Source of the DNA: Alcaligenaceae bacterium
GTDB lineage: Bacteria > Pseudomonadota > Gammaproteobacteria > Burkholderiales > Burkholderiaceae_B
DNA length: 64,000 bases
Reading direction: 5' to 3'
Assembly: GCA_013416455.1 (NCBI GenBank)
Contig: JACCES010000001.1
Coordinates: 248,001 to 312,000 of the forward strand
Part shown: one piece after another, positions 45,353 through 53,960 of the stretch
How positions within the stretch are numbered: the first letter of the stretch is position 1
Layout of the letters: each line of letters starts with the position of its first letter
Notes under the pieces: model-generated
What the model saw: only the letters and a program-made list of their open reading frames with translations
Database searches by the model: none
Told to the model about the DNA's origin: nothing
Program-made: the position numbers and the translations under genes

Positions 45353-45447
45353 GGGAACGGCGAACCGTGCCGCGACCGGCGCCCCGTATGGATCGAGCCC
45401 GGAGGTGCGATGGGCTATCATCCCCATCTCGACCGGACGGCCACGAC

Positions 45448-46143
45448 ATGATCCCTCCTTCCCCACCGAACGCCATTCTTGCGGATATCATCTCGCTTAT
45501 CGAAGAGCGCAATTATCTGCCGGGTGAGCGTTTGCCGTCGGAGCGTGAGCTGGCCGAGCGTTTCGGCGTCGGGCGGGGCGTGATACGGGAGGCCCTGTCC
45601 GTCCTGGAAAACCTGCGCTATTTGCAGCGAAAGCCGAATTCGGGAATCTATCTCAATCCATATCCAGAGCGGACCAGCCCCGAGACGCTCAGCCTGTTTG
45701 CCGGCCTTGGCCTGGATCTGACGGTCGACAAGCTGGCGCAGGTCCTGGAAGTGCGGCGCATACTGGAAATCCAGGCGGTGGGCCTGGCCTGTGCACGACG
45801 GACAGATGCGGACCTCGCGGCGCTGCAGGACATTGTCGATAGATTCGATGCGGCGCTTCTCGAATCGAATGCCGAAATCGCCGTACTCGATTACGAGTTC
45901 CACATGGCCATCTTTCGCGCGACGCAGAATGTCGTCCTGATGCAGGTCGTCAATCCGTTCTATGTGATGTCGGCGCACCGGCGCCATCGTTTCTTTTCCG
46001 ATATCGAGCGCAGCCGTGTTTCCAATCAGCAGCATCGGAAGATATTGGAGTGCGTGCGTGCCCAGGCTCCGGCGGATGCGCAGCGGCTGATGGGCGACCA
46101 TATCGGCCGCGTCGAGTCCCTGGCCCGTAGCGGCGGCCACTGA
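45448..46143 (+). CDS. GntR-family regulator of the FadR subfamily
   Basis: A 231-residue FadR-type regulator. The winged helix is ILADIISLIEERNYLPGERLPSERELAERFGVGRGVIREALSVLENLRYL, and the all-helical FCD domain follows with metal-binding residues plausible in LDYEFHMAIFRAT, NQQHRKILECV and GDHIGRVESL. It lies before an enolase-superfamily gene that has a matching operator, so it likely controls that gene and the following Bug gene. Confidence 0.93.
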   Translation: MIPPSPPNAILADIISLIEERNYLPGERLPSERELAERFGVGRGVIREALSVLENLRYLQRKPNSGIYLNPYPERTSPETLSLFAGLGLDLTVDKLAQVLEVRRILEIQAVGLACARRTDADLAALQDIVDRFDAALLESNAEIAVLDYEFHMAIFRATQNVVLMQVVNPFYVMSAHRRHRFFSDIERSRVSNQQHRKILECVRAQAPADAQRLMGDHIGRVESLARSGGH

Positions 46144-46163
46144 TTCTCTCTCACTGCATTGAC

Positions 46164-46298
46164 CACGCGCCAAAGCGCAAGCCTTTCCGCGTCGCGGCAT
46201 GCAGGCTGCGAGGCTAAGCAAGGCAAAATCAATACGGCGCCGCAGGCGCCCCGTGTTGTGGCGGAGAAGCTCCGGCAGACGGGCCGGAGTTCTTCACA
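46164..46298. repeat. Dispersed double-hairpin intergenic repeat, copy 2
   Basis: It contains GGCGCC-GCA-GGCGCC (46236-46250) and CTCCGGC, six bases, GCCGGAG (46270-46289), followed by TTCTTCAC. Both hairpins are kept relative to the copy at 28996-29115 although the bases differ, and the right end matches the fragment at 17244-17271. It sits between the GntR gene and the enolase-gene operator. Confidence 0.65.
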
Positions 46299-46347
46299 TG
46301 TTCTCCGGGTAAACCCGGTGGCGGGTATTCCTGTTCCTGCTTTAAAT

Positions 46348-46372
46348 TGGTAATACCAGTTTGGGTAACCAG
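46348..46372. promoter_or_regulatory. FadR/GntR-type operators upstream of the enolase-superfamily gene
   Basis: TGGTAATACCA (46348-46358) is a perfect palindrome matching the FadR-subfamily rule T-N-G-T-N3-A-C-N-A. A second related palindrome, TTGGGTAACCAG, follows at 46361-46372, so ACTGGT occurs twice on the minus strand. The pair lies 29 bases before the enolase-gene ATG. Confidence 0.7.
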
Positions 46373-46400
46373 TTACGGCCTACTGCCGATGTGAGTGTTC

Positions 46401-47567
46401 ATGCGAATCAAAAATATCTTTGCGCGTTGGCTGCATGTTCCCATTCCTCCCGAAAAGCAGCATGTTTCCGATTTCGGACGCATCGCGTCCTTCGATTCGG
46501 TGCTGGTGCGCGTGGAGACCGAATGCGGCCTGATCGGCTGGGGCGAGGCCAAGGAAGAAGTGGGCAGCGAAGCCAATTGCCGCGGGCTGGTCGCGCTGAT
46601 CAACGAAAAGTTCGGGCCATTGCTGGCGGGTGAGGATCCGCGGCAGATCAACAGGCTGTACGAACTCATGTACAACGGCTCGCGCGGCCACTACGCGATC
46701 GACCATGGCCACGTATTTCCCATGATGGGCCGGCGCGGCGTCTCGATCTCGGCGATCAGCGGCATCGATATGGCGCTCTGGGACCTGCTCGGCAAGCATT
46801 TGCAGGCGCCGGTGTGGCAGCTCCTGGGCGGCCGCAAGGCGGAGCGCATGCCCGCCTATGCGTCGGGCGGCTGGGCCGACGCGCAGAACATAGGCGCCCA
46901 GCTGAAAAGCTATGTCGATGCCGGCGGATTCAAGGCCGTCAAGATGCGGGTGGGCGTCATCGATGGCGACCCCATCCATTCCGCCGAACGCGTCCGTGCG
47001 GCCCGGCAGGCCCTGGGCCCCGATATCGGCCTGGCCTGCGATGCCCATGGCACGTATACCGTTGCCGAGGCAAAACGGTTCTGCCGCCTGGTCGAGGACT
47101 GCAATCTGCTGTGGTTCGAGGAACCGGTAACGGCCGACGACAAACGCGGCATGGCGGAAGTGCGGGCGGCCACGGCCATCCCGATTGCGGCCGGTGAAAG
47201 CGAGTTCACACGCTTTGCCTTCCGCGATCTCGCCGAGTTTCGAGCGGCGGACATATTCCAGCCCGATCTCGCGATCTGCGGCGGGATCTCGGAAGCCATG
47301 CGCATAGGCGCGATCGCCAGTGCCTGGAATCTGAAGCTCGCCCCCCACCTGTGGACCGGCGCGCTGGCGTTCGCGGCGGGCATGCATGTGGCGGCCGCAT
47401 CGCCGGCGGGCTGGATACTCGAATACTCATTGGGCGCCAATCCCCTGCTGCAAGAACTGGCGCGAGAGCAGTTCGTTGCGCGGGATGGCTATATCGATAT
47501 CCCCGACCGGCCCGGATTGGGCATCACCATCCGGCAGGATTTCGTCGAGGAATACACCGTCGCTTAG
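46401..47567 (+). CDS. Mandelate racemase/muconate lactonizing enzyme-type enolase-superfamily protein
   Basis: A 388-residue enzyme. The N-terminal capping domain is followed by a TIM barrel. Key residues are the K181-x-R183 site (KMRVG), metal ligands D214 (ACDAHGTY), E240 (WFEEP) and E266 (AGESEF), and H316 (APHLWTG). This set fits an acid-sugar dehydratase or racemase of the mandelate-racemase subgroup. The ATG at 46401 is preferred to a GTG two codons earlier. It is followed by a Bug gene and preceded by the FadR-type regulator and its operator. Confidence 0.9.
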   Translation: MRIKNIFARWLHVPIPPEKQHVSDFGRIASFDSVLVRVETECGLIGWGEAKEEVGSEANCRGLVALINEKFGPLLAGEDPRQINRLYELMYNGSRGHYAIDHGHVFPMMGRRGVSISAISGIDMALWDLLGKHLQAPVWQLLGGRKAERMPAYASGGWADAQNIGAQLKSYVDAGGFKAVKMRVGVIDGDPIHSAERVRAARQALGPDIGLACDAHGTYTVAEAKRFCRLVEDCNLLWFEEPVTADDKRGMAEVRAATAIPIAAGESEFTRFAFRDLAEFRAADIFQPDLAICGGISEAMRIGAIASAWNLKLAPHLWTGALAFAAGMHVAAASPAGWILEYSLGANPLLQELAREQFVARDGYIDIPDRPGLGITIRQDFVEEYTVA

Positions 47568-47676
47568 GGCCTCTGACGAGTCGGGAGGTAGGCAGGCGCC
47601 GCCCGGGCCGCGGGCGCATGCGGGGTGGGGACTTGATCAGAGGTTCCCCGGATAAACAATCTTTGGAGGAGACACC

Positions 47677-48669
47677 ATGCATCATCGCCATACATCACCT
47701 TTGCGCCGCCGGATTCTGGGAGTGCTGGGCGCCGGCCTGCTGGCGGCCGGCGGCCTGGCCCATGCCCAGACGGGCGCTTACCCCAGCCAGCCCGTCACGC
47801 TCGTCGTTCCCTTTGCAACGGGCGGCACGACTTCCATCCTGGCCCGCCTGCTGGCCGACAAGGTTTCCCAGGGCCTTGGGCAAACCATCGTCGTCGAGAA
47901 CCGCCCCGGCGCGGGGGGCAACATCGGCATGGATCACGTGGCGCGGGCCAAGCCCGATGGCTACACCTTGCTGATGGGCCCCATCGGCCTGGCGATCAAC
48001 CCGGCCTTATATCAGAACATGACCTTCGACCCCATCGGCGATCTGGAGCCCATCGGCCTGTACGGCGGCGTCCCCAACCTGCTGGTCGTTCACCCGTCCT
48101 TGCCCGTAAAGTCGGTGGCCGAGCTGATTGCCTATGCCAAAGCCAATCCGGACAAATTGAATTACGCTTCCAACGGCAACGGGACTTCCAGCCATCTGGC
48201 CGCCGAAATGCTGAAGTCGGAAGCCGGCATCGAGATGACCCACATTCCGTACAAAGGCGGCGGCCCGGCCATGCAGGACCTCGTCGGCGGCCAGGTCGAC
48301 ATGCTCTTTGACCAGATGCCCGCCGTTCTGCCCCAGGTCGAAGCCAAGTCCGTGGTCGCGCTGGGAGTGTCGAGCGCGGAACGATCAGGCAGTGCGCCGG
48401 ACATCCCGGCCATAGCCGAAAGCATCCCGGGCTTCGACCTCATGGTCTGGTTCGGCTGGCTGGCGCCCAAGGGCACCCCCGACGAGATCATTCAACGCAT
48501 CAACAAAGAAATGAACACCGCCCTGGCGGATCCCGAGTTCCAGGCACGGCTGGCTTCCATGGGCGTCAGCCCGATGCCCGGCACGCCAGCCGAATTCACC
48601 GAGTTCCTGGCATCTGAAACGGAACGGTGGGGCAAAGTCGTGCGCGATTCGGGCGCGGCGATCAACTGA
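47677..48669 (+). CDS. Bug/TctC-family substrate-binding protein
   Basis: A 330-residue periplasmic protein with a clear signal (RRRILGVLGAGLLAAGGLAHAQ), the hallmark YPSQPVTLVVPFATGGTTSILARLLADKV and loops ENRPGAGGNIGMDHVARAKPDG and IPYKGGGPAMQDLVGGQVDMLFDQ. GGAGGAGA precedes the ATG. It lies 110 bases after the enolase-superfamily gene and probably binds an acid sugar or related carboxylate in the same pathway. Confidence 0.93.
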   Translation: MHHRHTSPLRRRILGVLGAGLLAAGGLAHAQTGAYPSQPVTLVVPFATGGTTSILARLLADKVSQGLGQTIVVENRPGAGGNIGMDHVARAKPDGYTLLMGPIGLAINPALYQNMTFDPIGDLEPIGLYGGVPNLLVVHPSLPVKSVAELIAYAKANPDKLNYASNGNGTSSHLAAEMLKSEAGIEMTHIPYKGGGPAMQDLVGGQVDMLFDQMPAVLPQVEAKSVVALGVSSAERSGSAPDIPAIAESIPGFDLMVWFGWLAPKGTPDEIIQRINKEMNTALADPEFQARLASMGVSPMPGTPAEFTEFLASETERWGKVVRDSGAAIN

Positions 48670-48772
48670 GTCCGCTTTGCGGGGCCGATGCTTCGCTTGC
48701 GGCCTGCGGAGCGCCGGCCCATCATCACCGCCGGGGCCGGCGGCGCTTTTCCGGATTTCGTAAACTCGGCCC

Positions 48773-49387
48773 ATGCTGAAACAGAACAAGCCGCCTCGAC
48801 CCCGCTGCGAACGCTGCCTGAGGCCTGTGTCGCATTGCCTGTGCGCCCACATCCCGGCGCTGCCCAGCCACACCCGCGTACTGATACTGCAGCATCCGGA
48901 CGAAGCAAAACATCCCTTGAACACCGCGCGGTTCGCGGCATTGGGGCTGCTGCGCGGCGAACTGCTGATCGGCGAACACTTCCCGCCGCTGGAGGACATC
49001 ATCGCGTCGGCGGAGCAGGCGTGGTTGCTGTTCCCCGCCAGAGAGGGCGGTCTTCCCGCTCCGCTGGCTGCGCGGCGCGGCGGCGGCTCATCGCTGCTGA
49101 TCGTGCCTGACGGAACCTGGCGCAAGGCCCGCAAGATCGTCCAGGCCAACCCCGTGCTGAATATATTGCCCCGCCTCAGCCTGCCGCCCGGCGAACCTTC
49201 CGCATACCGGGTCCGCAAGGCCACCGAGCCCGCGGCGGTCTCCACCATCGAAGCCATTGCGCGCGCGCTGACCATGCTGGAGCCGCAACGGGATTTCCAG
49301 CCGCTGCTGAAGCCTGTCAATGCGCTGGTCGAACAGCAGATCCAGGCCATGGGGGAGGAGGTGTACCGGCGGAATTATGCGGGGTGA
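48773..49387 (+). CDS. tapT: DTW-domain protein, tRNA-uridine aminocarboxypropyltransferase
   Basis: A 204-residue DTW-domain protein (YfiP/TapT family). TapT adds the acp group to U47 of tRNA using S-adenosylmethionine. The zinc site is RCERCLRPVSHCLCAH and the motif giving the family its name is PDGTWRKARK (near 109-118). The chain is full length. It stands alone between the Bug gene and a cyclase gene. The symbol is assigned by family and length. Confidence 0.9.
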   Translation: MLKQNKPPRPRCERCLRPVSHCLCAHIPALPSHTRVLILQHPDEAKHPLNTARFAALGLLRGELLIGEHFPPLEDIIASAEQAWLLFPAREGGLPAPLAARRGGGSSLLIVPDGTWRKARKIVQANPVLNILPRLSLPPGEPSAYRVRKATEPAAVSTIEAIARALTMLEPQRDFQPLLKPVNALVEQQIQAMGEEVYRRNYAG

Positions 49388-49547
49388 GATGGCGTATTGC
49401 GACGGTTCGGGGCCATTGGCATTGCGCTGTAATCGGACGATTCTGGATGGGATTTGCGGCACGAGAGCTGTCTGAAGGTCTAATGGCTGCTTGGCAACGC
49501 AATTGCTAAAATGGCAACCTTTGCCGAATGCGCCCCCTCCCATATCA

Positions 49548-51134
49548 ATGGCCAGAATCCATCCGAAAGAAGTGCGCAGTTCGCTTTTTCGCGTCGACCT
49601 GCGGCGCCTTATTCTGTGGATGTGCCTGTTCTTTGTGTTCCTGGCCTTGGGCAACAGCTTGCATGCCGCTTATCAGGTGCAGCATGGCTTGTTGTTACAG
49701 CACAGCCTGGACACGAATCGCGCCTACGCTGAAAAGCTTGCGCACGTAACGAACTCATTCCTTGAAACCTCTGCGCAGGCGCTTGAAGCTGCCGCGCTGG
49801 ACGTGACGGAAAGCCGGCTCGACCTTGCCGCCACACAAAAAGAGCTCGATCAGCTTGCCAATGTGACCGACACCTTCAACGCCATTATCGCAGTCGACTT
49901 CTCGGGCAAGGTCTTTGCCGCCAGATCTGAAAGCGCTTTCCTGGTGGACACCTACTTACAGGCGTCGCAGGCCAGGCAGTTGCTCAATGCGAAGAAGGCG
50001 ACGGCAATCAGCGGTGCCTTCAAAGGGCGAAGCGATCGCTGGCTGAGCGTCATCGCCAGCCCCATCTTTTCGCCTGATGGCAGCTATGCAGGGTTTGTCG
50101 GTGGCACAGTGCACCTGCAAGGCGGCAGCGCACTGCAGAATGCCCTGGACAAACTGCACTATCAGGATGGGTCGTACTTCTATATCGTGGATGAAACGGG
50201 AACGGTCGTCTACCATCCGGAACACGGCCTTATCGGCTCTTCGTTCAAAGACACGGAACCCGTGTCCGCGGTGCTGCGCGGCGAAACCGGCACACAACGC
50301 ACGAGCAATGCCGATTCCAATGACCGGCTCGTCAGCTACGCGCCGATACCATTCTCGAACTGGGGCGTCGTTGCCCTGCGGCCCACCGAGGTCGCATTAT
50401 CCAACATCGGCGAGTTGTTTTTGAAGACGTTTTACTACTCATTGCCAGTGTTCATCATCAGCCTGCTGGCCATCTGGTGGTTGTCGCGATTCATTGCCCA
50501 CCCTTTGCGCGAATTGGCACAGGTTGCGGCCAATCTGGACAATCGCGCCAATTTCTCGCGTATCCGCTTTATTAAAGGCTGGTATGCCGAGGCGGCCATG
50601 ATCCGAAAAGGCCTGATGCAGAGTTTTTCAGCGGTCGGCAACCGGATACGCAAGCTTCACCTGGAAGGAACAACGGATCCGCTCACCGGCGTCGTCAACC
50701 GTAGAGGATTGGACGCAGCCATTGAAAAGCTGATGGAGACTACGCAGAATGTGGCCGTGGTGATGGTCGACGTTGACCATTTCAAGGACGTAAATGATAA
50801 GTATGGCCATGCCGCTGGTGATGAAGTCCTTAAAACCATTACCGCCTTGATTATGGACGAAGCTCGCAGGGAAGACGTGGTCGCCCGCCTGGGCGGCGAA
50901 GAATTCGTCATCTTGCTGCCCGCAACCGGGCTCGATCCAGCAAGGCGTTTTGCCGAACGACTACGGTCCGTCATCGAACGGGCCCACTTTGGCAGTGTGG
51001 GACGCGTCACCATTTCTCTTGGCGTTGCCTGCTATCCCGAGCATGGCACGAACGTCGAGGACTCGCTGGTATTGGCGGACGCTGCGCTTTACCGCGCAAA
51101 GGCCGCCGGCCGCAATTGCGTACATCTGGCGTAA
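49548..51134 (+). CDS. Diguanylate cyclase with periplasmic dCACHE sensor
   Basis: A 528-residue membrane protein. A transmembrane helix (RRLILWMCLFFVFLALGNSLHA, about 19-40) leads to a double-CACHE extracellular domain (about 45-285, with GSYFYIVDETGTVVYHPEHGLIGS). A second transmembrane helix (YYSLPVFIISLLAIWWLSRFI) leads to a HAMP-like linker and a GGDEF domain with GGEEF and an RxxD inhibitory site (RRED) five residues before it. It should make c-di-GMP in response to an external ligand. The ATG at 49548 is used; an upstream ATG adds 19 residues without support. Confidence 0.93.
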   Translation: MARIHPKEVRSSLFRVDLRRLILWMCLFFVFLALGNSLHAAYQVQHGLLLQHSLDTNRAYAEKLAHVTNSFLETSAQALEAAALDVTESRLDLAATQKELDQLANVTDTFNAIIAVDFSGKVFAARSESAFLVDTYLQASQARQLLNAKKATAISGAFKGRSDRWLSVIASPIFSPDGSYAGFVGGTVHLQGGSALQNALDKLHYQDGSYFYIVDETGTVVYHPEHGLIGSSFKDTEPVSAVLRGETGTQRTSNADSNDRLVSYAPIPFSNWGVVALRPTEVALSNIGELFLKTFYYSLPVFIISLLAIWWLSRFIAHPLRELAQVAANLDNRANFSRIRFIKGWYAEAAMIRKGLMQSFSAVGNRIRKLHLEGTTDPLTGVVNRRGLDAAIEKLMETTQNVAVVMVDVDHFKDVNDKYGHAAGDEVLKTITALIMDEARREDVVARLGGEEFVILLPATGLDPARRFAERLRSVIERAHFGSVGRVTISLGVACYPEHGTNVEDSLVLADAALYRAKAAGRNCVHLA

Positions 51135-51444
51135 CCCTTTGAATTCGCTGGCTGAGCCTTTCCATGCCGGAAAACCCGCATGGTGCCCGCATCCGCCGCC
51201 CAGCTGCGGCAGTCAGGTTGGCTAGGCGGGGGCTGTCCACGCCTGCGGCCGGCCGCCATTCCTGCGTGCACCCCTCGGTCCTCCTATTTGTTTTCCAAAT
51301 GTTACAATTGTTGGGCATAATGAGTGAGTCCCTCGGCCATGAGGGGTTCGCCGTCCGCTTATGCCTCCTGCCGATGTCCTCCGCCGTAGACACCGGGATG
51401 CGATTGCCGTCTTACGGCTGATGGTGGTTCACGGGTAAGGAAAC
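51135..51444. other. 310-base intergenic region upstream of cheV
   Basis: No gene is seen. It contains a short hairpin, CCCTC-GGCCAT-GAGGG, near 51330-51346, and AT-rich promoter-like sequence around CATAATG near 51317. The cheV ribosome site is AAGGAAAC. Confidence 0.5.
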
Positions 51445-52416
51445 ATGGAAAATTTTCAGAAGGACATCGAGGAAAGAACCAATCTGACCTCTGCGAACAA
51501 GTTCGAAATGCTTCTGTTCCGATTGGGGTCGGCGCCGGGTGAAGACCGTTCGGAACTGTTCGGCATCAATGTGTTCAAGCTCAGTGAAATCGTCCCCATG
51601 ATGCCGCTGACCAAGGCCGTCGGCATGGAGCCGCCCCTGCTGGGCATGATCAACGTCCGGGGGAAGATCATCCCTGTGATCGACCTGCCGGCCGTCGTCG
51701 GCTGCCAGCCGCGCACCGGGCTGAATATTCTTCTGATAACGGAATATGCGCGCAGCATCCAGGCGTTCGCGGTCGAATCGGTGGACGACATCGTGCGCCT
51801 GGACTGGAACCAGGTGCTGACCGCGGAAACAGGTGTCAACGGCGGCTATACCATGAGCCTCGCCCGTCTCGATGCCGACAACATGGAAACCAGCCGCCTG
51901 GCGCTGATCCTCGACGTCGAGCAGATTCTGTGCGATTTCATACCGGCCGACCGTTCCGGGCGAGTCGAGGAAATGAAGTCCAAGCGATTCAAGCTCAAGC
52001 CGGGCGCGGTGGCCATTGTGGCCGACGACTCCAAAGTGGCGCGCACGCTGCTGGAGCAGGGGCTGAACGCGATGGAGATCCCGTTCACGATGCATGTCAC
52101 CGGGCTGGAAGCCTGGAACAAGGTCAAGGAAATCGCCAAGGAGGCGCGGGCGGAGAACAAGCCCTTGTCCGAAAAGCTCGGCTTTGTGCTGACCGACCTG
52201 GAGATGCCGGAAATGGACGGGTTCACCTTGACGCGCAACATCAGGTCCGATGAGTTTCTGAAGAACATCCCCGTCATCATTCACTCGTCTCTCTCGGGCA
52301 ACGCCAATGAAGAGCACGTAGGCAAGGTGGGTGCCGACGCTTACGTGGCGAAGTTCGAGGTCAACGAACTGGCGAATGCCATCCAGGCATCGCTGGAGAA
52401 GGCGAAATACTATTGA
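51445..52416 (+). CDS. cheV: Chemotaxis protein CheV
   Basis: A 323-residue CheW-receiver fusion. Residues about 15-165 form a CheW domain (GINVFKLSEIVPM, MINVRGKIIPVIDLPAVVG). Residues 185-323 form a receiver domain with the acidic pocket near D194-D195, phosphorylation site D251 (VLTDLEMPEMDGF), S281 region and K303. CheV couples receptors to CheA and adjusts sensitivity by its own phosphorylation. It lies next to a dCACHE cyclase, but no other chemotaxis gene is in the window. Confidence 0.95.
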   Translation: MENFQKDIEERTNLTSANKFEMLLFRLGSAPGEDRSELFGINVFKLSEIVPMMPLTKAVGMEPPLLGMINVRGKIIPVIDLPAVVGCQPRTGLNILLITEYARSIQAFAVESVDDIVRLDWNQVLTAETGVNGGYTMSLARLDADNMETSRLALILDVEQILCDFIPADRSGRVEEMKSKRFKLKPGAVAIVADDSKVARTLLEQGLNAMEIPFTMHVTGLEAWNKVKEIAKEARAENKPLSEKLGFVLTDLEMPEMDGFTLTRNIRSDEFLKNIPVIIHSSLSGNANEEHVGKVGADAYVAKFEVNELANAIQASLEKAKYY

Positions 52417-52507
52417 TTTCGCCTTGAGAGGGCGGCCCGCCCTCAGCGCAATGCGCCGCCCGTCCGGGCGGGCGGGCGCCTCACGCCAAAGGGCGCATAT
52501 CGGCCCC

Positions 52508-53542
52508 TCACCAATGCACGCCCAGACCCACTGAATACCGCCTTTCGTCGGTCGAAGGCTTGCCCGACATGGTTATGTGGTCGTAGCCCGCTTTGGCATA
52601 GAGCGACATCCACTGCGTGACGCTATAGCGCAAGCCAAGCGCCGTTTCCAGGCTGTATTCCGAAGAGCCGCCGAACGCGCGCTGGACTTCACCGGTCGTG
52701 AATATCTGCCACTGCTTGCCTGCCAGATTGCGTTTGAAGTCCCAGCCCAGGCCGGCGGTCTGGAAACTCTCTCGCGTGTGGTCAAGGTATTTGTAGCGCG
52801 TATGCGTAAGGAAGGCCGACACCGAGAACGCGCCCAGCTCATCGTCCCAGAGCTGATAGCCGGGCCCGGCGGCATAGACTGTCTGGCGCGCAGGGTTGGC
52901 GATACGGTCGTGGCCATAGCGCAGGCGGCCGCGCAGGAAGAGCTTTTCCGACAGGAAGCGATCGACCATGTATGCGGCGTTGTAGTTATACGTGCCCACC
53001 ACTCCGTCCTGAGCCTTGCGCACATAGTCCAGATTCACGCCGTGTCGCCACCAGTCGCGCCGGACTGTGGCATGCATGACCGCACTCCAGTTCTGATTGC
53101 TCTTGGTTGAGTGCGTGGCGCCCATGGCCAGATCGATGCCTCCCTTGAAACTCCAGTCCCGAAGGAAAGCATGGGGCCGCACGATGCGCTGGATGTCGGC
53201 CAGCGCCACCTGATCCGGCTCCTCGCCTTCCGCTGCGCCGTCAGGCTGCAGCGTGGCGAGGCTTCCGGGTTGCCCGGTGGACGCCAGCCTGGCTTCGTAT
53301 CCACCGGGCAGGCCTTTCGCCCGCAACATCATCGGATCGTTCGTCTGAAGCTGCGCGACCTTGTTCCAGTCGATGCGGATCTCGCCCGCGTAATCGGTCT
53401 TGAGTACGAGCGTACCGCTGTCCATCAGCAATACTTCGCCGCTGAGCCGGTCGCCATTGGTCATCACAATCGTATCCGCCCAGGCGCAAGACGCCAGGAC
53501 TCCACCCCACAATGCCGCCAATGCAATGCCGACACGTCTCAT
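52508..53542 (-). CDS. DUF481-family outer-membrane protein (YdiY-like)
   Basis: A 344-residue protein. The signal peptide is MRRVGIALAALWGGVLASCAWA. A small N-terminal beta domain follows (DTIVMTNGDRLSGEVLLMDSGTLVLKTDYAGEIRIDW), then a DUF481 beta-barrel with alternating aromatic strands ending in a C-terminal tryptophan (YSVGLGVHW), which is typical of outer-membrane barrels. E. coli YdiY is acid- or salt-induced. ATG 53542 is chosen because it opens the signal peptide; ATG 53620 would add 26 residues. Confidence 0.9.
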   Translation of the reverse strand: MRRVGIALAALWGGVLASCAWADTIVMTNGDRLSGEVLLMDSGTLVLKTDYAGEIRIDWNKVAQLQTNDPMMLRAKGLPGGYEARLASTGQPGSLATLQPDGAAEGEEPDQVALADIQRIVRPHAFLRDWSFKGGIDLAMGATHSTKSNQNWSAVMHATVRRDWWRHGVNLDYVRKAQDGVVGTYNYNAAYMVDRFLSEKLFLRGRLRYGHDRIANPARQTVYAAGPGYQLWDDELGAFSVSAFLTHTRYKYLDHTRESFQTAGLGWDFKRNLAGKQWQIFTTGEVQRAFGGSSEYSLETALGLRYSVTQWMSLYAKAGYDHITMSGKPSTDERRYSVGLGVHW

Positions 53543-53960
53543 TCCAAGATTTCGCACAGCCAAAAGCCCGCCCCCCTGAGTTTGGTTGTCGGCTGGCTTT
53601 CGTGGGAGCTTCGGATTCATGGCGTCGATACCCCCGACGAATGCCGGCCATCCACAGATATTTCTGATGTTTCTAATATTTCGACCCCGGCGGTAGCGGC
53701 CCGCACGGGATCTCAATGAACGTGCAGTCTACATCGTTAGTGAGGCCGGACGGGGATTGTCAGGCCGTCCAAAGCGCTCCTGACGGCAGAAATTTTCAAT
53801 GGCGGGCGAGGCTTTGTTTTCCAGAGAGCCCGGCAGCTCCGGCACGGGGGGATCCTGCCGGCCTACCGCGCGCTGGCCGATGCCGGTGCCTTGACGGCGC
53901 ATGTGGCGGCGCATATTGAAAGCCCTGCCACTGACTGCGCGACGCAGCGGCCTTTGCATT
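53543..53960. other. Intergenic region with tandem repeat and a degraded frame
   Basis: No intact gene. Three 9-base units (GATATTTCT, GATGTTTCT, AATATTTCG) lie at 53657-53683. On the plus strand a frame at 53843-53938 reads HGGILPAYRALADAGALTAH, which resembles a helix of YtcJ-type amidohydrolases and may be a gene scrap. Confidence in the remnant is low. Confidence 0.45.

Noticed and set aside
53657-53683. Three 9-base units as a meaningful tandem repeat or operator
   Set aside because: Only three imperfect copies, no palindrome and no nearby start that needs it; noted under the gap only.
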